DNA of 36,586 bases from Pararobbsia alpina (GTDB lineage Bacteria > Pseudomonadota > Gammaproteobacteria > Burkholderiales > Burkholderiaceae): assembly GCF_902859895.1 (NCBI RefSeq), contig NZ_CADIKM010000041.1:1-36586 (forward strand), given 5' to 3'. How positions within the stretch are numbered: the stretch's first letter is position 1; every line of letters starts with the position of its first letter. Positions 24,597-32,977 of the stretch are shown here, piece by piece. The notes below the pieces were generated by a model. That model was not told the origin of the DNA, made no database searches, and worked only from the letters and a program-made list of their open reading frames with translations. The translations under genes and the position numbers were made by a program.

Positions 24597-26546
24597 TCAG
24601 GACCGCGGTGTGTACCAGATCGGCGATGTATAGGCGCGCTCCTGGATGATCGTCGGTACCTCGGGCGGCATCTTGACCTTGAAGTACTTCGCGTCATAAG
24701 CCGTCCAGCGTGGGGTCGGGATTTCGATCACCCGAGCATAGTAGAAGGCCCGCGAGCCGGCGTCGAAATCGGGATCACGCCAGACCGTGATGAGTTCCGG
24801 CTCGCCGATCGAGTTGCTGTAGCTGGCATTGGGCACGTCGACGGTATTGCCCACGGGCGGCAGCTTGCCGTCGGCGCCGGGCGTGCGCTTATCCGACCAC
24901 GCGACGTCGTAGATCTTCTCCTGTAATTCGCCCCGCCGGTCAAGCCAGCCCTTGACGATCTGGATGCGGTCGAGATTGGCGCCAATCGGATCCTTCAGCG
25001 CTGCCACCAGGAAGGTCGGCGCCTTGCCCTTCGGTGCGTCGCGCAGGTCGCCGCCCATCGGCACGCCCTTGCGGTAGCCGATCGTGGCCGGCATGCGCGT
25101 TTTCGCATCGGAGGCCTCGAAGTCAAAGCTTCCGAAGAAGCGCACCACCATGCGCGGACCCGTGGTCGCGTAAACCTCCTTGCGCTGCATCGCGTCGAAA
25201 ATCGATTCGCGCGTGTTCTCGTTGGCCCAGACCGCCGCGTAGCCCGACGAGCTCTGCTCCCAACCCATGATGACTGCCTTGTCAGTCTTGACGAAGGGGT
25301 GCGTCGCGCGGTCCTTGCTCGGCTCTGAGCTCGTGGTCTTGCCGAAGAAGTTGTCTTCCTCCACCGCCGTAAGACCGGTGTGAGCATCGGTCGAGCCGAC
25401 CATGCCGAACTTATACGGATTCACGCCGAGCTGCTGTTCGAGCTTGAGCCCGGTCTTTAAGGCCGAGCGCGCGTATTCGTACTGCAGCATCTCGGGCTTC
25501 TTGAGCTCGCTCAGATCAAGATTGCCCTTGTCCCAGCGCTCGAAGCTGGCGAACTCGTCGTTGGGAGACAGGAAAGGATGGGTTTCTCCGTCGCCCTTGA
25601 TCTGCGTGGCTTCATAAAGCCGCTCCCATCGCGCGCGCGTTTCCGCATAGGCCCGATCGATCGGCTTGCCGCCGAAGGACTCAATGACGGGGAACATGCG
25701 CCCGTTGCTCAGGTTACCGTTGTGCGCAATGGCCAGCACGTTGCCGCCCGTCTTTTGCTCGTAGGCCGTCATCCATTTCCACAGATCACGCGGGTTATCG
25801 CTGCCAAGCGGTGGAAGGACGGTGAAGGGTTCGACCATACTGGCGCGCCGGCCGTCATCACGAAATATCACGTTGCGGTGAAGGTTGTTGCCGCCGGTGT
25901 TGGAAGTCCATTCGTAGCCGATGAACGCGGTAAAGCGCCCCGGATCATTCGCCTCCTCAGCCGCCTTGATCGTCTCGCGCCAGGCTGACCGGTAGGCTGT
26001 GCTGCCCGGGCTGTACAGCAAAGCCGGCGGGAACTTCCCCTGTGAGAAAGCGACGATGATCTCGATGGCGGCATCGGCGCCCTTTCCCTCCTGCACCATG
26101 TCGTACCAGCGGCGCCCGGTCGGATCGGCCAGCATTTCCGGCTTGCCGGCGAGCAAGTCGGGAAAGAAACCCATGTTGTCGGAGTGATCGGTAACGACAA
26201 GGAAGTCGAGAGGGCGGGACAGTTTTGCGCGCTGCCCACTGGAAGCGGTGACCTCTTCGCCCTTCGCGAAGCGATAGGCCTCTTTCGGCCCGAGACGAGC
26301 GCCGAAAGCGCCGGCATCCATCGAGAACGATGTGTGCAAATGGGTGTCGCCGAAGAAAGGGCGCGTCGGGAAGCTGCGCCCCGCATACGGTGAGTAGGGG
26401 GCCGCGGAAAACGCCTTCTCCGCGCTTTCGTGATCGAGTGTGCCGATGTCAGTGGTCAACGGGTCGGCCGCTGCGGCGCTTCGCCCGAACGGTAGTGTGG
26501 CTAGGGCGGCCAGTGCAGCAACTGTACAAAGTCTAGGTGCGCTCAT
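24597..26546 (-). CDS. DUF3604 exported protein with PHP-like metal-site motifs
   Basis: The 649-residue protein has a signal peptide (LCTVAALAALATLPFGRSAA). Motifs resembling the PHP phosphoesterase metal site are visible: FFGDTHLHTSFSMDAG (H69, H71), LVVTDHSDNMGF (D120, H121, D123), a middle IAHNGNLS, and VGSTDAHTG further on. Two later segments, MQRKEVYATTGPRMVVRFFG and FYYARVIEIPTPRWTAYDAK, are typical of DUF3604. The family is uncharacterised; a metal-dependent hydrolase in the periplasm is inference. It lies 43 bp downstream of a HupE/UreJ gene and is part of the PpiC-HupE-DUF3604 operon. GAGAG lies before ATG 26546. Confidence 0.9.
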   Translation of the reverse strand: MSAPRLCTVAALAALATLPFGRSAAAADPLTTDIGTLDHESAEKAFSAAPYSPYAGRSFPTRPFFGDTHLHTSFSMDAGAFGARLGPKEAYRFAKGEEVTASSGQRAKLSRPLDFLVVTDHSDNMGFFPDLLAGKPEMLADPTGRRWYDMVQEGKGADAAIEIIVAFSQGKFPPALLYSPGSTAYRSAWRETIKAAEEANDPGRFTAFIGYEWTSNTGGNNLHRNVIFRDDGRRASMVEPFTVLPPLGSDNPRDLWKWMTAYEQKTGGNVLAIAHNGNLSNGRMFPVIESFGGKPIDRAYAETRARWERLYEATQIKGDGETHPFLSPNDEFASFERWDKGNLDLSELKKPEMLQYEYARSALKTGLKLEQQLGVNPYKFGMVGSTDAHTGLTAVEEDNFFGKTTSSEPSKDRATHPFVKTDKAVIMGWEQSSSGYAAVWANENTRESIFDAMQRKEVYATTGPRMVVRFFGSFDFEASDAKTRMPATIGYRKGVPMGGDLRDAPKGKAPTFLVAALKDPIGANLDRIQIVKGWLDRRGELQEKIYDVAWSDKRTPGADGKLPPVGNTVDVPNASYSNSIGEPELITVWRDPDFDAGSRAFYYARVIEIPTPRWTAYDAKYFKVKMPPEVPTIIQERAYTSPIWYTPRS

Positions 26547-26589
26547 GGTGCTCTCTCGTGATTGTCGTGGCTCGTCATGGGTTCATTCG

Positions 26590-27618
26590 TCAGAACGCTG
26601 TCACGCGCTGGATGACCCAGAACATGGCGAGCGTACCGATGGCATAGGACGGGAGGGGGCTCCACCAACGCGGCGCCGTCCAGCGAAGCCGGCGTGCAAG
26701 TGCCATCGCGCTGAACACAGCCGCGATAAAGCTCAATTGCCCGGCTTCCACGCCGAGGTTGAAGGTCAACAGCGCAAGTGGAATGTCGACCTGCGGCAGG
26801 CCGACCTCGGTCAACGCGCCGGCGAAGCCGAGACCATGCAGCAGACCGAAGACGAATGCCACCAGCCAAGGCAGACGGGCAGTGAAGCCGGGGCGGGTCG
26901 CCACGGCCCCGCCGTACCGGTCGCGCTGGGCGATTTCGTTGGCGACAAACACGATCGACAGCGCGATCACGGCCTCGACAGGGGCCTGCGGCACGTGCAC
27001 AACGCCGAGCGTGGCGAGCGCGAGCGTGATCGAATGAGCGACAGTGAAGGCTGTAATCGTCTTTACCAGCCTCGCGCCGCCCTTGACGATGAGCACCAGC
27101 CCCAATACGAACAGCAGATGATCCACACCCGTGAGAATGTGTTCGACACCGAGCGCGAAATAGCTGGTGGCTACGTCCCAGGCTGACGTGCGCTCGGCCA
27201 CAACCAGAGTCGGCCGCGTTGGCTTCAGCAGTTCGGTCTGCACGCGGCCGTCGAGAAACTGAATGCGCACGAGTACGTCGGTCATCGTTGTAGCTAGGCC
27301 ATCGATCTCGATGCGCTGACCGGCCAGTCCGCCTTTGCAGTCCACCAGCCGACGCTCGACTGCGAAATGGCCCAGCAACTCGCGACTCGGCGCCGAAGCA
27401 TCGCTGCAGCGATCCGGCCAGACTGGAGCAAGACCGAACACCTGATCGCCCACCTGCGGGAGCTTTAGCAGCACCGCAAAGCGCCCAGGTGTCGACTCCG
27501 TGATTTCTAGATAGGCCGGACGCACCTCGTGCGCCAAAACCGGCATCCCGTGTGCGTACGCACCTGCCGCGAGTACCAGTCGGAGTATCCACGACGACAG
27601 CAAACCGCCCGGCTTCAT
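26590..27618 (-). CDS. HupE/UreJ-type membrane protein with exported N-domain
   Basis: The 342-residue protein has a signal peptide (WILRLVLAAGAYAHGMPVLA), an extracytoplasmic beta-rich domain beginning HEVRPAYLEITESTPGRFAV, and a C-terminal membrane part of six helices with HupE_2 signatures: LGVEHILTGVDHLLFVLGLV (the H-x4-G-x-DH motif), VAHSITLALATLG, LSIVFVANE, FGLLHGLGFAGAL and LTFNLGVEAGQL. HupE/UreJ proteins are linked to nickel uptake; this larger variant's substrate is unknown, but the His/Asp/Glu set supports metal transport. Its ATG overlaps the PpiC stop (ATGA). Confidence 0.9.
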   Translation of the reverse strand: MKPGGLLSSWILRLVLAAGAYAHGMPVLAHEVRPAYLEITESTPGRFAVLLKLPQVGDQVFGLAPVWPDRCSDASAPSRELLGHFAVERRLVDCKGGLAGQRIEIDGLATTMTDVLVRIQFLDGRVQTELLKPTRPTLVVAERTSAWDVATSYFALGVEHILTGVDHLLFVLGLVLIVKGGARLVKTITAFTVAHSITLALATLGVVHVPQAPVEAVIALSIVFVANEIAQRDRYGGAVATRPGFTARLPWLVAFVFGLLHGLGFAGALTEVGLPQVDIPLALLTFNLGVEAGQLSFIAAVFSAMALARRLRWTAPRWWSPLPSYAIGTLAMFWVIQRVTAF

Positions 27619-28499
27619 GGCTTCGGTGTGTCGTTCACGACGACACTGTAGCGGGCTCGCAACCGGGCCATGCTTTGCGCATCGAGTTCACGCCGTTGAT
27701 CTTCTGCCCAGTCGGCCCGCACGCGGCGGTCGAGTTCGGCGGAGTCTTCACTCGGCGGCTCGCTGCGCGATTCCAGTCGCACCAGATGCCAGCCGTAGCT
27801 CGATCGAAAGGGCCCTGTCCAGGCTCCGACTGACAACGCCGACGCGGTGGTGACAGCGCTCGCGAAGTCGGGACCGAAGAGATCGCGCAACTGCTTTTCG
27901 CTCTGGGCGATCTGCTGTGAGTCGAGTAGCGTGGCATCGCCCAAGGTTGGCGCCTGGCCATCGTCTGGCGCGCGCCGCAGCTTCGCCAGCGCCTCCTTCG
28001 CATCGAGTACAGCGTGCTCATGACGGCTCGCTGTGCTGAAGTAGACATGTTCGAAGGTCCAGCGCGGGCCTTGTGAATAGCGCTGAGCGTTCTGGCTTCG
28101 ATATTTCGCAAGGTCCTCGGCGGTCGGTTCGCGCAGCTCGGCGACATCCTGCAACAGGAACTGGGTTTTCTGTGCAAGGCGGCGGCGCACGACGGTATCG
28201 TCGCGGTCTAGTCCGAGCGCGAGGCCTTCGCGGTAAAGGATCTCTTCGTTGATGCGATCGTTGAGAAGCGCCTGCATCTCATCTGCGCCCGGAGACCGAC
28301 GCCACTGCGCTGCAAAACCGAGCCGCAGGTGATCGATGTCGCCGCGCGTAAGAACCACTTGGCGTGAATCGCCCGACGGCGCGTGCTTTGGCTGCAGCAG
28401 CGCGTAAAAGCCGAACAGCACGCCGCCCAATATCAGGAAGTGGACAAAGGGCTCCCGCAGCGGCCGCACGGTAAGCGTCCGAACGTTTGCCCTTGTCAT
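27615..28499 (-). CDS. membrane-anchored PpiC-type peptidyl-prolyl isomerase
   Basis: The 294-residue protein has one N-terminal transmembrane helix (FVHFLILGGVLFGFYALL), a SurA/PpiD-like helical chaperone region (about 45-140, with INEEILYREGLALGLDRDDT), and a parvulin domain (about 150-265: FEHVYFSTASRHEHAVLDAK ... VGAWTGPFRSSYGWHLVRLE). It probably helps fold exported partners, plausibly HupE and DUF3604. ATG 28499 has GGAGG 5 nt upstream; TTG 28520 is a poorer alternative. Its TGA overlaps the HupE ATG. It is first in the three-gene operon. Confidence 0.9.
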   Translation of the reverse strand: MTRANVRTLTVRPLREPFVHFLILGGVLFGFYALLQPKHAPSGDSRQVVLTRGDIDHLRLGFAAQWRRSPGADEMQALLNDRINEEILYREGLALGLDRDDTVVRRRLAQKTQFLLQDVAELREPTAEDLAKYRSQNAQRYSQGPRWTFEHVYFSTASRHEHAVLDAKEALAKLRRAPDDGQAPTLGDATLLDSQQIAQSEKQLRDLFGPDFASAVTTASALSVGAWTGPFRSSYGWHLVRLESRSEPPSEDSAELDRRVRADWAEDQRRELDAQSMARLRARYSVVVNDTPKP

Positions 28500-28744
28500 T
28501 GATTCCTCCACCTTTTTCAATGATTAGTCTTTAGCAAGGCAGATCGTCTTTCAGTGCAGGTTGCCAATTGAGAATTCGGAGTCGCGTTTCGCGCCAGGCA
28601 AAGTCGCTCGGTCGGTTGACAACAGCTACCGAGTGGATCGAGACACCGCCGGACTGCTCTTACGCCGCGAGTCGTCCCATGCACGAGTTGCGTCAGAAAA
28701 AGCGCCATTGCCTCGCACTGTAGATGCACTACTGCGTTCTTTCT

Positions 28745-28774
28745 ATTGGACTTTAGTCCCACCCCGTTGGGACT
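28745..28774. promoter_or_regulatory. overlapping GGACT/AGTCC dyads
   Basis: ATTGGACTTTAGTCC (28745-28759) is a dyad with a 2-bp centre. Its right half AGTCCCA (28755-28761) also pairs perfectly with TGGGACT (28768-28774) across 6 bp. Three half-sites thus stand in line, 246 bp upstream of the PpiC start codon and about 65 bp from the decayed outer-membrane gene copy. The core resembles sites at 22699, 29513 and 32746. Confidence 0.5.
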
Positions 28775-28837
28775 TGAACCTGCACCTAGTCGCACGTTAT
28801 GCGGTGAAGGTCATGAATCGCTATGTAGTGGGTCTGA

Positions 28838-29225
28838 TTAACCAATGCCGCCGAGCCGCGCCCATCGTTTGTCCGTCGCGCTCAGCGCCGGGCCGTTTAA
28901 TCGCAGCGTCTGCACGAGCTGGTCACTCGAGCCGTAGAACGCGAGAAAGCGATATGACAGACTGACGCCGCCCCACTTCATTGCGTAACCGACGCCCGCC
29001 ATCGCTGCCAAGTGACGTCCGAGGCGCCGGTACCCACGTCGAGGGTAGAACGGCAGGTACCAGCGGCTGTCACCCGTCACCCGTCAGCGACACGCGACTG
29101 CGCACGCCGACAAGGCCGTCAGAGATATCTCGCCGTTGCGAGTGTGGATTTGGGAATTGAAACCCGATCCAGGTCCCCAAGGGCTTGCATTGACCGACGC
29201 GTCGAGCGAGCTGCCCGCGCCAAGG
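28838..29225 (-). pseudogene. decayed 3' copy of the outer-membrane barrel gene at 30942
   Basis: On the minus strand, three stretches align in order with the C-terminal part of the intact plus-strand gene at 30942-31787: GAGSSLDASVNASPWGPGSG (versus SSSLDASLQANFGGPGPGLN), GLVGVRSRVSLTGDSRWYLP (versus GFVGVRGRASLTADGRWYLP), and AMAGVGYAMKWGGVSLSYRF followed by SSDQLVQTLRLNGPA (versus AMAGIGYAMKWGDITLSYRY and SGDQLVQTLRLNGPA). Frameshifts at about 29040 and 29130 break it, and the N-terminal half is absent. It is an inverted, partial, older duplicate. Confidence 0.85.
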
Positions 29226-29505
29226 GTCCTGCCGCCCCTCCTCAGCGCGCGTTGCTTCAACGCGCCTCTTTCGTCAAACCGGCTAGAGACAATTACGTTT
29301 ACGCAACGGACTTATCGGTTGGGGAGGTCGCGTGATTCTCACATTCCTGTTCCCGCGTTGATCCATGAGTCCAACGCAGGATCGGTCAGGGGCAAGCCGA
29401 TCGTGGCGCAGGCCGATGCTCCGCGCAAGGCGCAGCGTTCGCACCGCCGACCCGCCACTCCTCCGGCTACTGTTGGAGTAATCAGTATCTTGCTCGCTGA
29501 GGGCC

Positions 29506-29537
29506 GCAATCAATTGGACTTTGGTCCAATTGATTGC
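29506..29537. promoter_or_regulatory. 14-bp perfect inverted repeat containing the ATTGGAC dyad
   Basis: GCAATCAATTGGAC (29506-29519) and GTCCAATTGATTGC (29524-29537) are perfect inverted repeats around TTTG. The inner 18 bp are ATTGGACTTTGGTCCAAT. It lies 225 bp upstream of the outer-membrane protein start at 29762. As RNA it would form a stable stem, but no T-run follows, so a protein-binding site is more likely than a terminator. The rest of 29226-29761 shows no convincing gene. Confidence 0.6.
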
Positions 29538-29761
29538 ACCCTGTTCTGAAGATATCTTTCATAGGCCTGCGTCATCCCCGCATAGCAACCCGGCGGATCA
29601 CGAGGTATACGCCGTACGTTTCTACTTCGCCTTCTCTGAATGCACCGCAGAAGTGCTGTGAGCCGGCCAGGACGGGCCTGACGTGACGTGCACCATCGTC
29701 GCTGAGCAACCGCACAGGTATGCAGCCATGCCGCACGTATGCCCGAACTGACCAGAAGCGG

Positions 29762-30769
29762 ATGCCTTTGACCGTGCCAAAACTAGACATTCGCGTGCGC
29801 CGGGCGTTGTCCTTTGCCTGGGCCGTACTCACTGCCGCCCTCCTACCTGGTGCGTGTCACGCGCAGACAGCGCCAGGGGCAAGTGGCCAGTTGTCGAACC
29901 AAGCAACACTCTCAGCCAATGTCAAGAAGCTCGCCGATGGTGTACTGAACATCATGACGTATACAACCGTTCCGGACGTCACGACCAGTTCCCTGGCGAT
30001 CAACAACGGGGCCACTGGCAACCCCGGGTTCGGTCAGACGCAACTTGGCAGTGGCTTCACGATCAGCAAATCGTTCCCGCTCTATCTGGAAGGGACTGCC
30101 GCGTACAGCCGCTACGATCCGACCTTCGTCGCCACGGACGGCACCGATCGCCGCTCGCTCCCGGCGAAGTGGAATACATTCAGCGGGACCATCGGCATCG
30201 GCTGGGATTTTCCGATCACTGATGAACTGAAATTCCGTCCGATTCTGAACGGCACACTCGGCCGGGTCGCGAGCGATCTGAGGGTCTCGCAAACGGCTCT
30301 CAATCACGCAACAGACAAGAATATCCAGTTCCTGGAAAACGGCGCACTGGATGCCTATGGTTATGGTGGATCTCTGATGCTCGACTACGAGCACTATCGC
30401 GAGAACCATGAAATCGATGTTGAGCTGCGCGCCACCGACATCTTCCTGCGCAGCTTTGGGAGTTCCTCCCCAGCCGTACAGGGCTCAGCAACGGCGCAAC
30501 AACTTAGCTTGTGGGCGCGCTGGCGCGCACCCACAGGCATGCACGCGCTGGACAAGCCAGTTCGCTACGTACTTGAAACCGCGTACTCGCACTACTTTGG
30601 CGACAGTGCCGGTGTACTCGGGTTCAAGAACCTCACCTCGCTAGGCGTCGGACTTGAACTCGATAGCAGCAAATACCCAGTGATCATCACCCGGACACGC
30701 GCGATGTTGCGATATGTCTTCGGAAGCAATGTTCACGGTGTGGCGTTTGGTCTTGCAGTGAGCTTCTAA
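29762..30769 (+). CDS. outer-membrane beta-barrel protein (335 aa)
   Basis: The product has a signal peptide (RVRRALSFAWAVLTAALLPG, cleavage at CHAQ), then amphipathic strands with alternating aromatic residues (FPLYLEGTAAYSRYDPTFVA, FSGTIGIGWDFPI, AYGYGGSLMLDYEHYRENHE, YVLETAYSHYFGDSAG, AMLRYVFGSNVHGVAFGLAV). It ends in SF, matching the C-terminal Phe recognised by the BAM machinery. The overall shape is a 10-12 strand barrel with a plug-like N-terminal segment; transported substrate unknown. ATG 29762 is chosen for the signal peptide; ATG 29720 is possible and neither has a strong ribosome binding site. Confidence 0.75.
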   Translation: MPLTVPKLDIRVRRALSFAWAVLTAALLPGACHAQTAPGASGQLSNQATLSANVKKLADGVLNIMTYTTVPDVTTSSLAINNGATGNPGFGQTQLGSGFTISKSFPLYLEGTAAYSRYDPTFVATDGTDRRSLPAKWNTFSGTIGIGWDFPITDELKFRPILNGTLGRVASDLRVSQTALNHATDKNIQFLENGALDAYGYGGSLMLDYEHYRENHEIDVELRATDIFLRSFGSSSPAVQGSATAQQLSLWARWRAPTGMHALDKPVRYVLETAYSHYFGDSAGVLGFKNLTSLGVGLELDSSKYPVIITRTRAMLRYVFGSNVHGVAFGLAVSF

Positions 30770-30941
30770 CCGTAACCCATATCGGGAACTCAGCAGGATC
30801 ATGATGAGGCGAACTGAAAACACATACGACTGCGAACAAGGAAAAGAGCTAATCGGGTTACTCGAATACTTCGAGAATTGCGCCCCGATGCGACACGCTT
30901 AAGTGCACTTTACGTTCAATTGCTCCCCGGGGGGGTATGTC

Positions 30942-31787
30942 ATGTGCCATCGACTGCTTCAAGGCGCGCTTGTTTGCGCCGCACTCGTGAGTTCGTCGTC
31001 GTGGGCCGATGGGTTGCCGCAAATCAACACCGATACTCAGTGGCACTTCGCGCTGACGCCTTATCTCTGGCTGCCGAATGTGGGCGGATCCCTGCGCTTT
31101 CCGTTGCCGGGCGGCGGCGAGGCCGATGCCTCGACCGGCCCGTACAACTACCTGCAAAACCTCCGGTTTGCCGCGATGCTGCAAGGCGAAGCGCGCCAAG
31201 GCGACTGGAGCATTCTTGCGGACGCGATCTACCTGAACTTCGGAAGCCACTCAACCGCGGTGAGCACGAAAGGCAGTAGCGTTTTCCAGCGCGAGTTGAC
31301 GAGTAGTGGCGAAACGAGCCTGAAAGGCGGACTGATCCAGCTGGGCGGCGGCCACACGATCCCGCAACTGCCGCGCGCAAGCCTCGATGCGATTGCGGGC
31401 ATCCGCTACCTTAGCGTAAGCAGCTCTCTCGACGCGTCGCTCCAGGCAAATTTCGGTGGACCCGGGCCGGGTTTAAATCCACAAATCCACGCGTCGCAAC
31501 GCGAGGAGATCTTTGACGGCTTTGTCGGGGTGCGCGGCCGCGCTTCGCTGACTGCCGACGGCCGCTGGTACCTGCCGTTCTACCTCGACGTGGGCACCGG
31601 CACGTCCGACCTCACCTGGCAGGCGATGGCCGGCATCGGCTACGCGATGAAGTGGGGCGACATCACACTTTCATACCGCTATCTGGAGTTCCGCGGTTCC
31701 GGCGATCAGCTCGTGCAGACGCTACGCCTGAACGGTCCGGCGCGGAGTGTGACATTCCGGTTCTCGCGCGCAGTCGGACCTGCTTGA
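30942..31787 (+). CDS. outer-membrane beta-barrel protein (281 aa)
   Basis: ATG 30942 follows a G-rich purine run (GGGGGG) and gives a signal peptide (MCHRLLQGALVCAALVSSSS, cleavage after WADG or SWA). Barrel strands are visible: WHFALTPYLWLPNVGGSLRF, GDWSILADAIYLNFGS, LDAIAGIRYLSVSSSLDASL, DGRWYLPFYLDVGTGTSDLT and AMAGIGYAMKWGDITLSYRY. The C-terminus VTFRF followed by SRAVGPA lacks a terminal Phe. The upstream frame to 30903 is not used. A decayed inverted copy of its 3' half lies at 28838-29225. Function unknown; the family resembles small porin-like proteins adjacent to envelope stress genes. Confidence 0.8.
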   Translation: MCHRLLQGALVCAALVSSSSWADGLPQINTDTQWHFALTPYLWLPNVGGSLRFPLPGGGEADASTGPYNYLQNLRFAAMLQGEARQGDWSILADAIYLNFGSHSTAVSTKGSSVFQRELTSSGETSLKGGLIQLGGGHTIPQLPRASLDAIAGIRYLSVSSSLDASLQANFGGPGPGLNPQIHASQREEIFDGFVGVRGRASLTADGRWYLPFYLDVGTGTSDLTWQAMAGIGYAMKWGDITLSYRYLEFRGSGDQLVQTLRLNGPARSVTFRFSRAVGPA

Positions 31788-32233
31788 CCAAGCGGCCTCG
31801 CGCACATAGCGATTTCATCCGCGGACCTGGCGCGACGACACTTCGTTCCGGCCCATACCGGGCCCGCACTCGATCAAGGCGAACGACACTGGCAGCGTTC
31901 CACACAAGCTCTCTGTAAGTGTATCGATCGAGCTATTCGTCGATGAGATCTGAGCTGCTGCCGGTTTTCGAGAACAGTGTGCCCCGACTCGTGTCGTTCG
32001 GGCTTGCCGTGCGTTTCTAGGCATTGATCGCTTGCGCAGCATTACTAGGTCCGGTAGGAGCCTCAGATGATCCGGCAACGCGTAGCACATCACGCAGGCG
32101 CAGGGACGATCAGATTCCCGGCAGGTTTCTCGGTCGCGATGTCGCCGGCGCCAACTGGTCGTCATTCCTGAAGTTCTTCGCTCGTGGTCGCTCAGAATCA
32201 GTCCTGTCGTATGGCCTTGGGCGCTCTTGTCGT
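31788..32233. other. 446 bp without a gene
   Basis: Frames on the minus strand (31815-32267) and plus strand are Arg/Cys-rich with no domain or ribosome binding site. The region lies between the converging outer-membrane gene and glycine-zipper gene. No strong terminator was seen. Confidence 0.4.
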
Positions 32234-32715
32234 TTACTGGATCGTGTATCCCCGTCCGGACATGCACGCGGCGTACGCCCTATAGTAGGTATCCATGGCC
32301 CCTTGGCTTTGTGACTGTGCCGATGCCTGGGCCGCTTTCTGGTTCTGCCGTGCGCGTGCACCGCCCGACATCGTGCCGGCCACTGCCCCTATGGCAGCAC
32401 CCTTGCGTGCGTCACCCGCAATTGCCCCAATCGCCGCACCACCTGCTGCACCGCGCGCCGCGCCACGCACGCGCTCACCACCGCCTGCCGCAGGCCCCGC
32501 TGGTGGCGGGGGAGCAGCCGCGACCGCCGCCGGATCGATGCCAGTATTACTCTTTGCCCAGGAGTAGCATTGCCCATCGTCCTTTTGCTGCTGCTGCGGG
32601 CTCTGGCCCTTGGCCGGGTAGGCAATTGGCCTGGTCTGCGCGATTACATTTAACGATATGACCGCGATGATGGACGGATGGACGCACGTAGACAACGCTT
32701 CGTGGACGCGTTCAT
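32234..32715 (-). pseudogene. YMGG-like glycine-zipper exported protein, out of frame by 8-bp duplication
   Basis: ATG 32715 has a strong ribosome binding site (GAGGAG, 5 nt upstream) and starts MNASTKRCLRAS, but as it stands this frame stops after 21 codons. The open frame downstream encodes the signal-peptide core IIAVISLNVIAQTRP, a Gln-rich segment, CYSWAKSNTGIDP, and a glycine-zipper region (GGAAIGAIAGDARKGAAIGA), ending YYRAYAACMSGRGYTIQ. An exact 8-bp tandem duplication (32669-32684) lies at the join; with one copy removed the ATG reads straight through into MNASTKRCLRASIIAVISLN, giving a 157-residue envelope protein. The gene is therefore off in this sequence, possibly reversibly. Confidence 0.8.
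32669..32684. repeat. 2 x 8-bp tandem repeat (GATGGACG) at signal-peptide codons
   Basis: GATGGACG occurs twice in direct succession (CGTCCATC twice on the coding strand). Eight bp is not a multiple of three, so gain or loss of one unit changes the frame of the glycine-zipper gene. One unit gives a complete reading frame with a strong ribosome binding site; two units, as here, do not. Confidence 0.85.
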
Positions 32716-32745
32716 AACGTCTCCTCGTGTTAAGCCCAACGCTTA

Positions 32746-32763
32746 AATGAGTTGTAGTCCAAT
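32746..32763. promoter_or_regulatory. half-conserved ATTGGACT dyad upstream of glycine-zipper gene
   Basis: AATGAGTTGTAGTCCAAT keeps the right half TAGTCCAAT exactly and a weak left half. It lies 31 bp upstream of the glycine-zipper start codon, close enough to overlap the promoter. Related sites are at 22699, 28745 and 29513. Confidence 0.4.
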
Positions 32764-32875
32764 CCCATCCAATCTGCTGATCTCGTGTTTTAGACGCAAG
32801 ACCCGAACACCGAACGACCTCCCGATCCATTGCACGTAACCAGCGTCTCGTGTGTCGCTAACGCTGGAGGGCGAA

Positions 32876-32977
32876 ATGACCGCAGTTGCACTGATTCCCC
32901 TGATGACAATAGCCACTGGTGGCCGCAGAGTCTGCGCCAGCCCCGCTGGTGGTGATGAAACAGAACGGCCAGTCTGA
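32876..32977 (+). CDS. 33-residue ORF with strong ribosome binding site, doubtful
   Basis: GGAGG lies 6 nt before ATG 32876. The frame reads MTAVALIPLMTIATGGRRVC and then ASPAGGDETERPV before TGA. The N-terminus is hydrophobic, but the rest looks unstructured. It may be a remnant of the start of a larger gene interrupted just after its signal sequence. No family is recognised. The rest of 32716-33108 shows no gene. Confidence 0.25.
   Translation: MTAVALIPLMTIATGGRRVCASPAGGDETERPV

Noticed and set aside
26543-27592. 349-codon minus-strand frame overlapping the HupE gene
   Set aside because: It is a shifted frame of the same strand with low-complexity Arg/Gly/Ser sequence; the HupE frame has all family motifs.
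28755-28800. Sequence resembling a tRNA T-arm (GGTTCAAGTCCC on the minus strand)
   Set aside because: The stem bases around the would-be loop do not pair and no anticodon or acceptor arm can be drawn; it is better explained by the GGACT/AGTCC dyads.
29572-29832. 86-codon minus-strand frame (tail VRPVLAGSQHFCGAFREGEV)
   Set aside because: Some protein-like sequence, but no ribosome binding site, no recognised family, and it overlaps the likely start region of the barrel gene at 29762; left unannotated.
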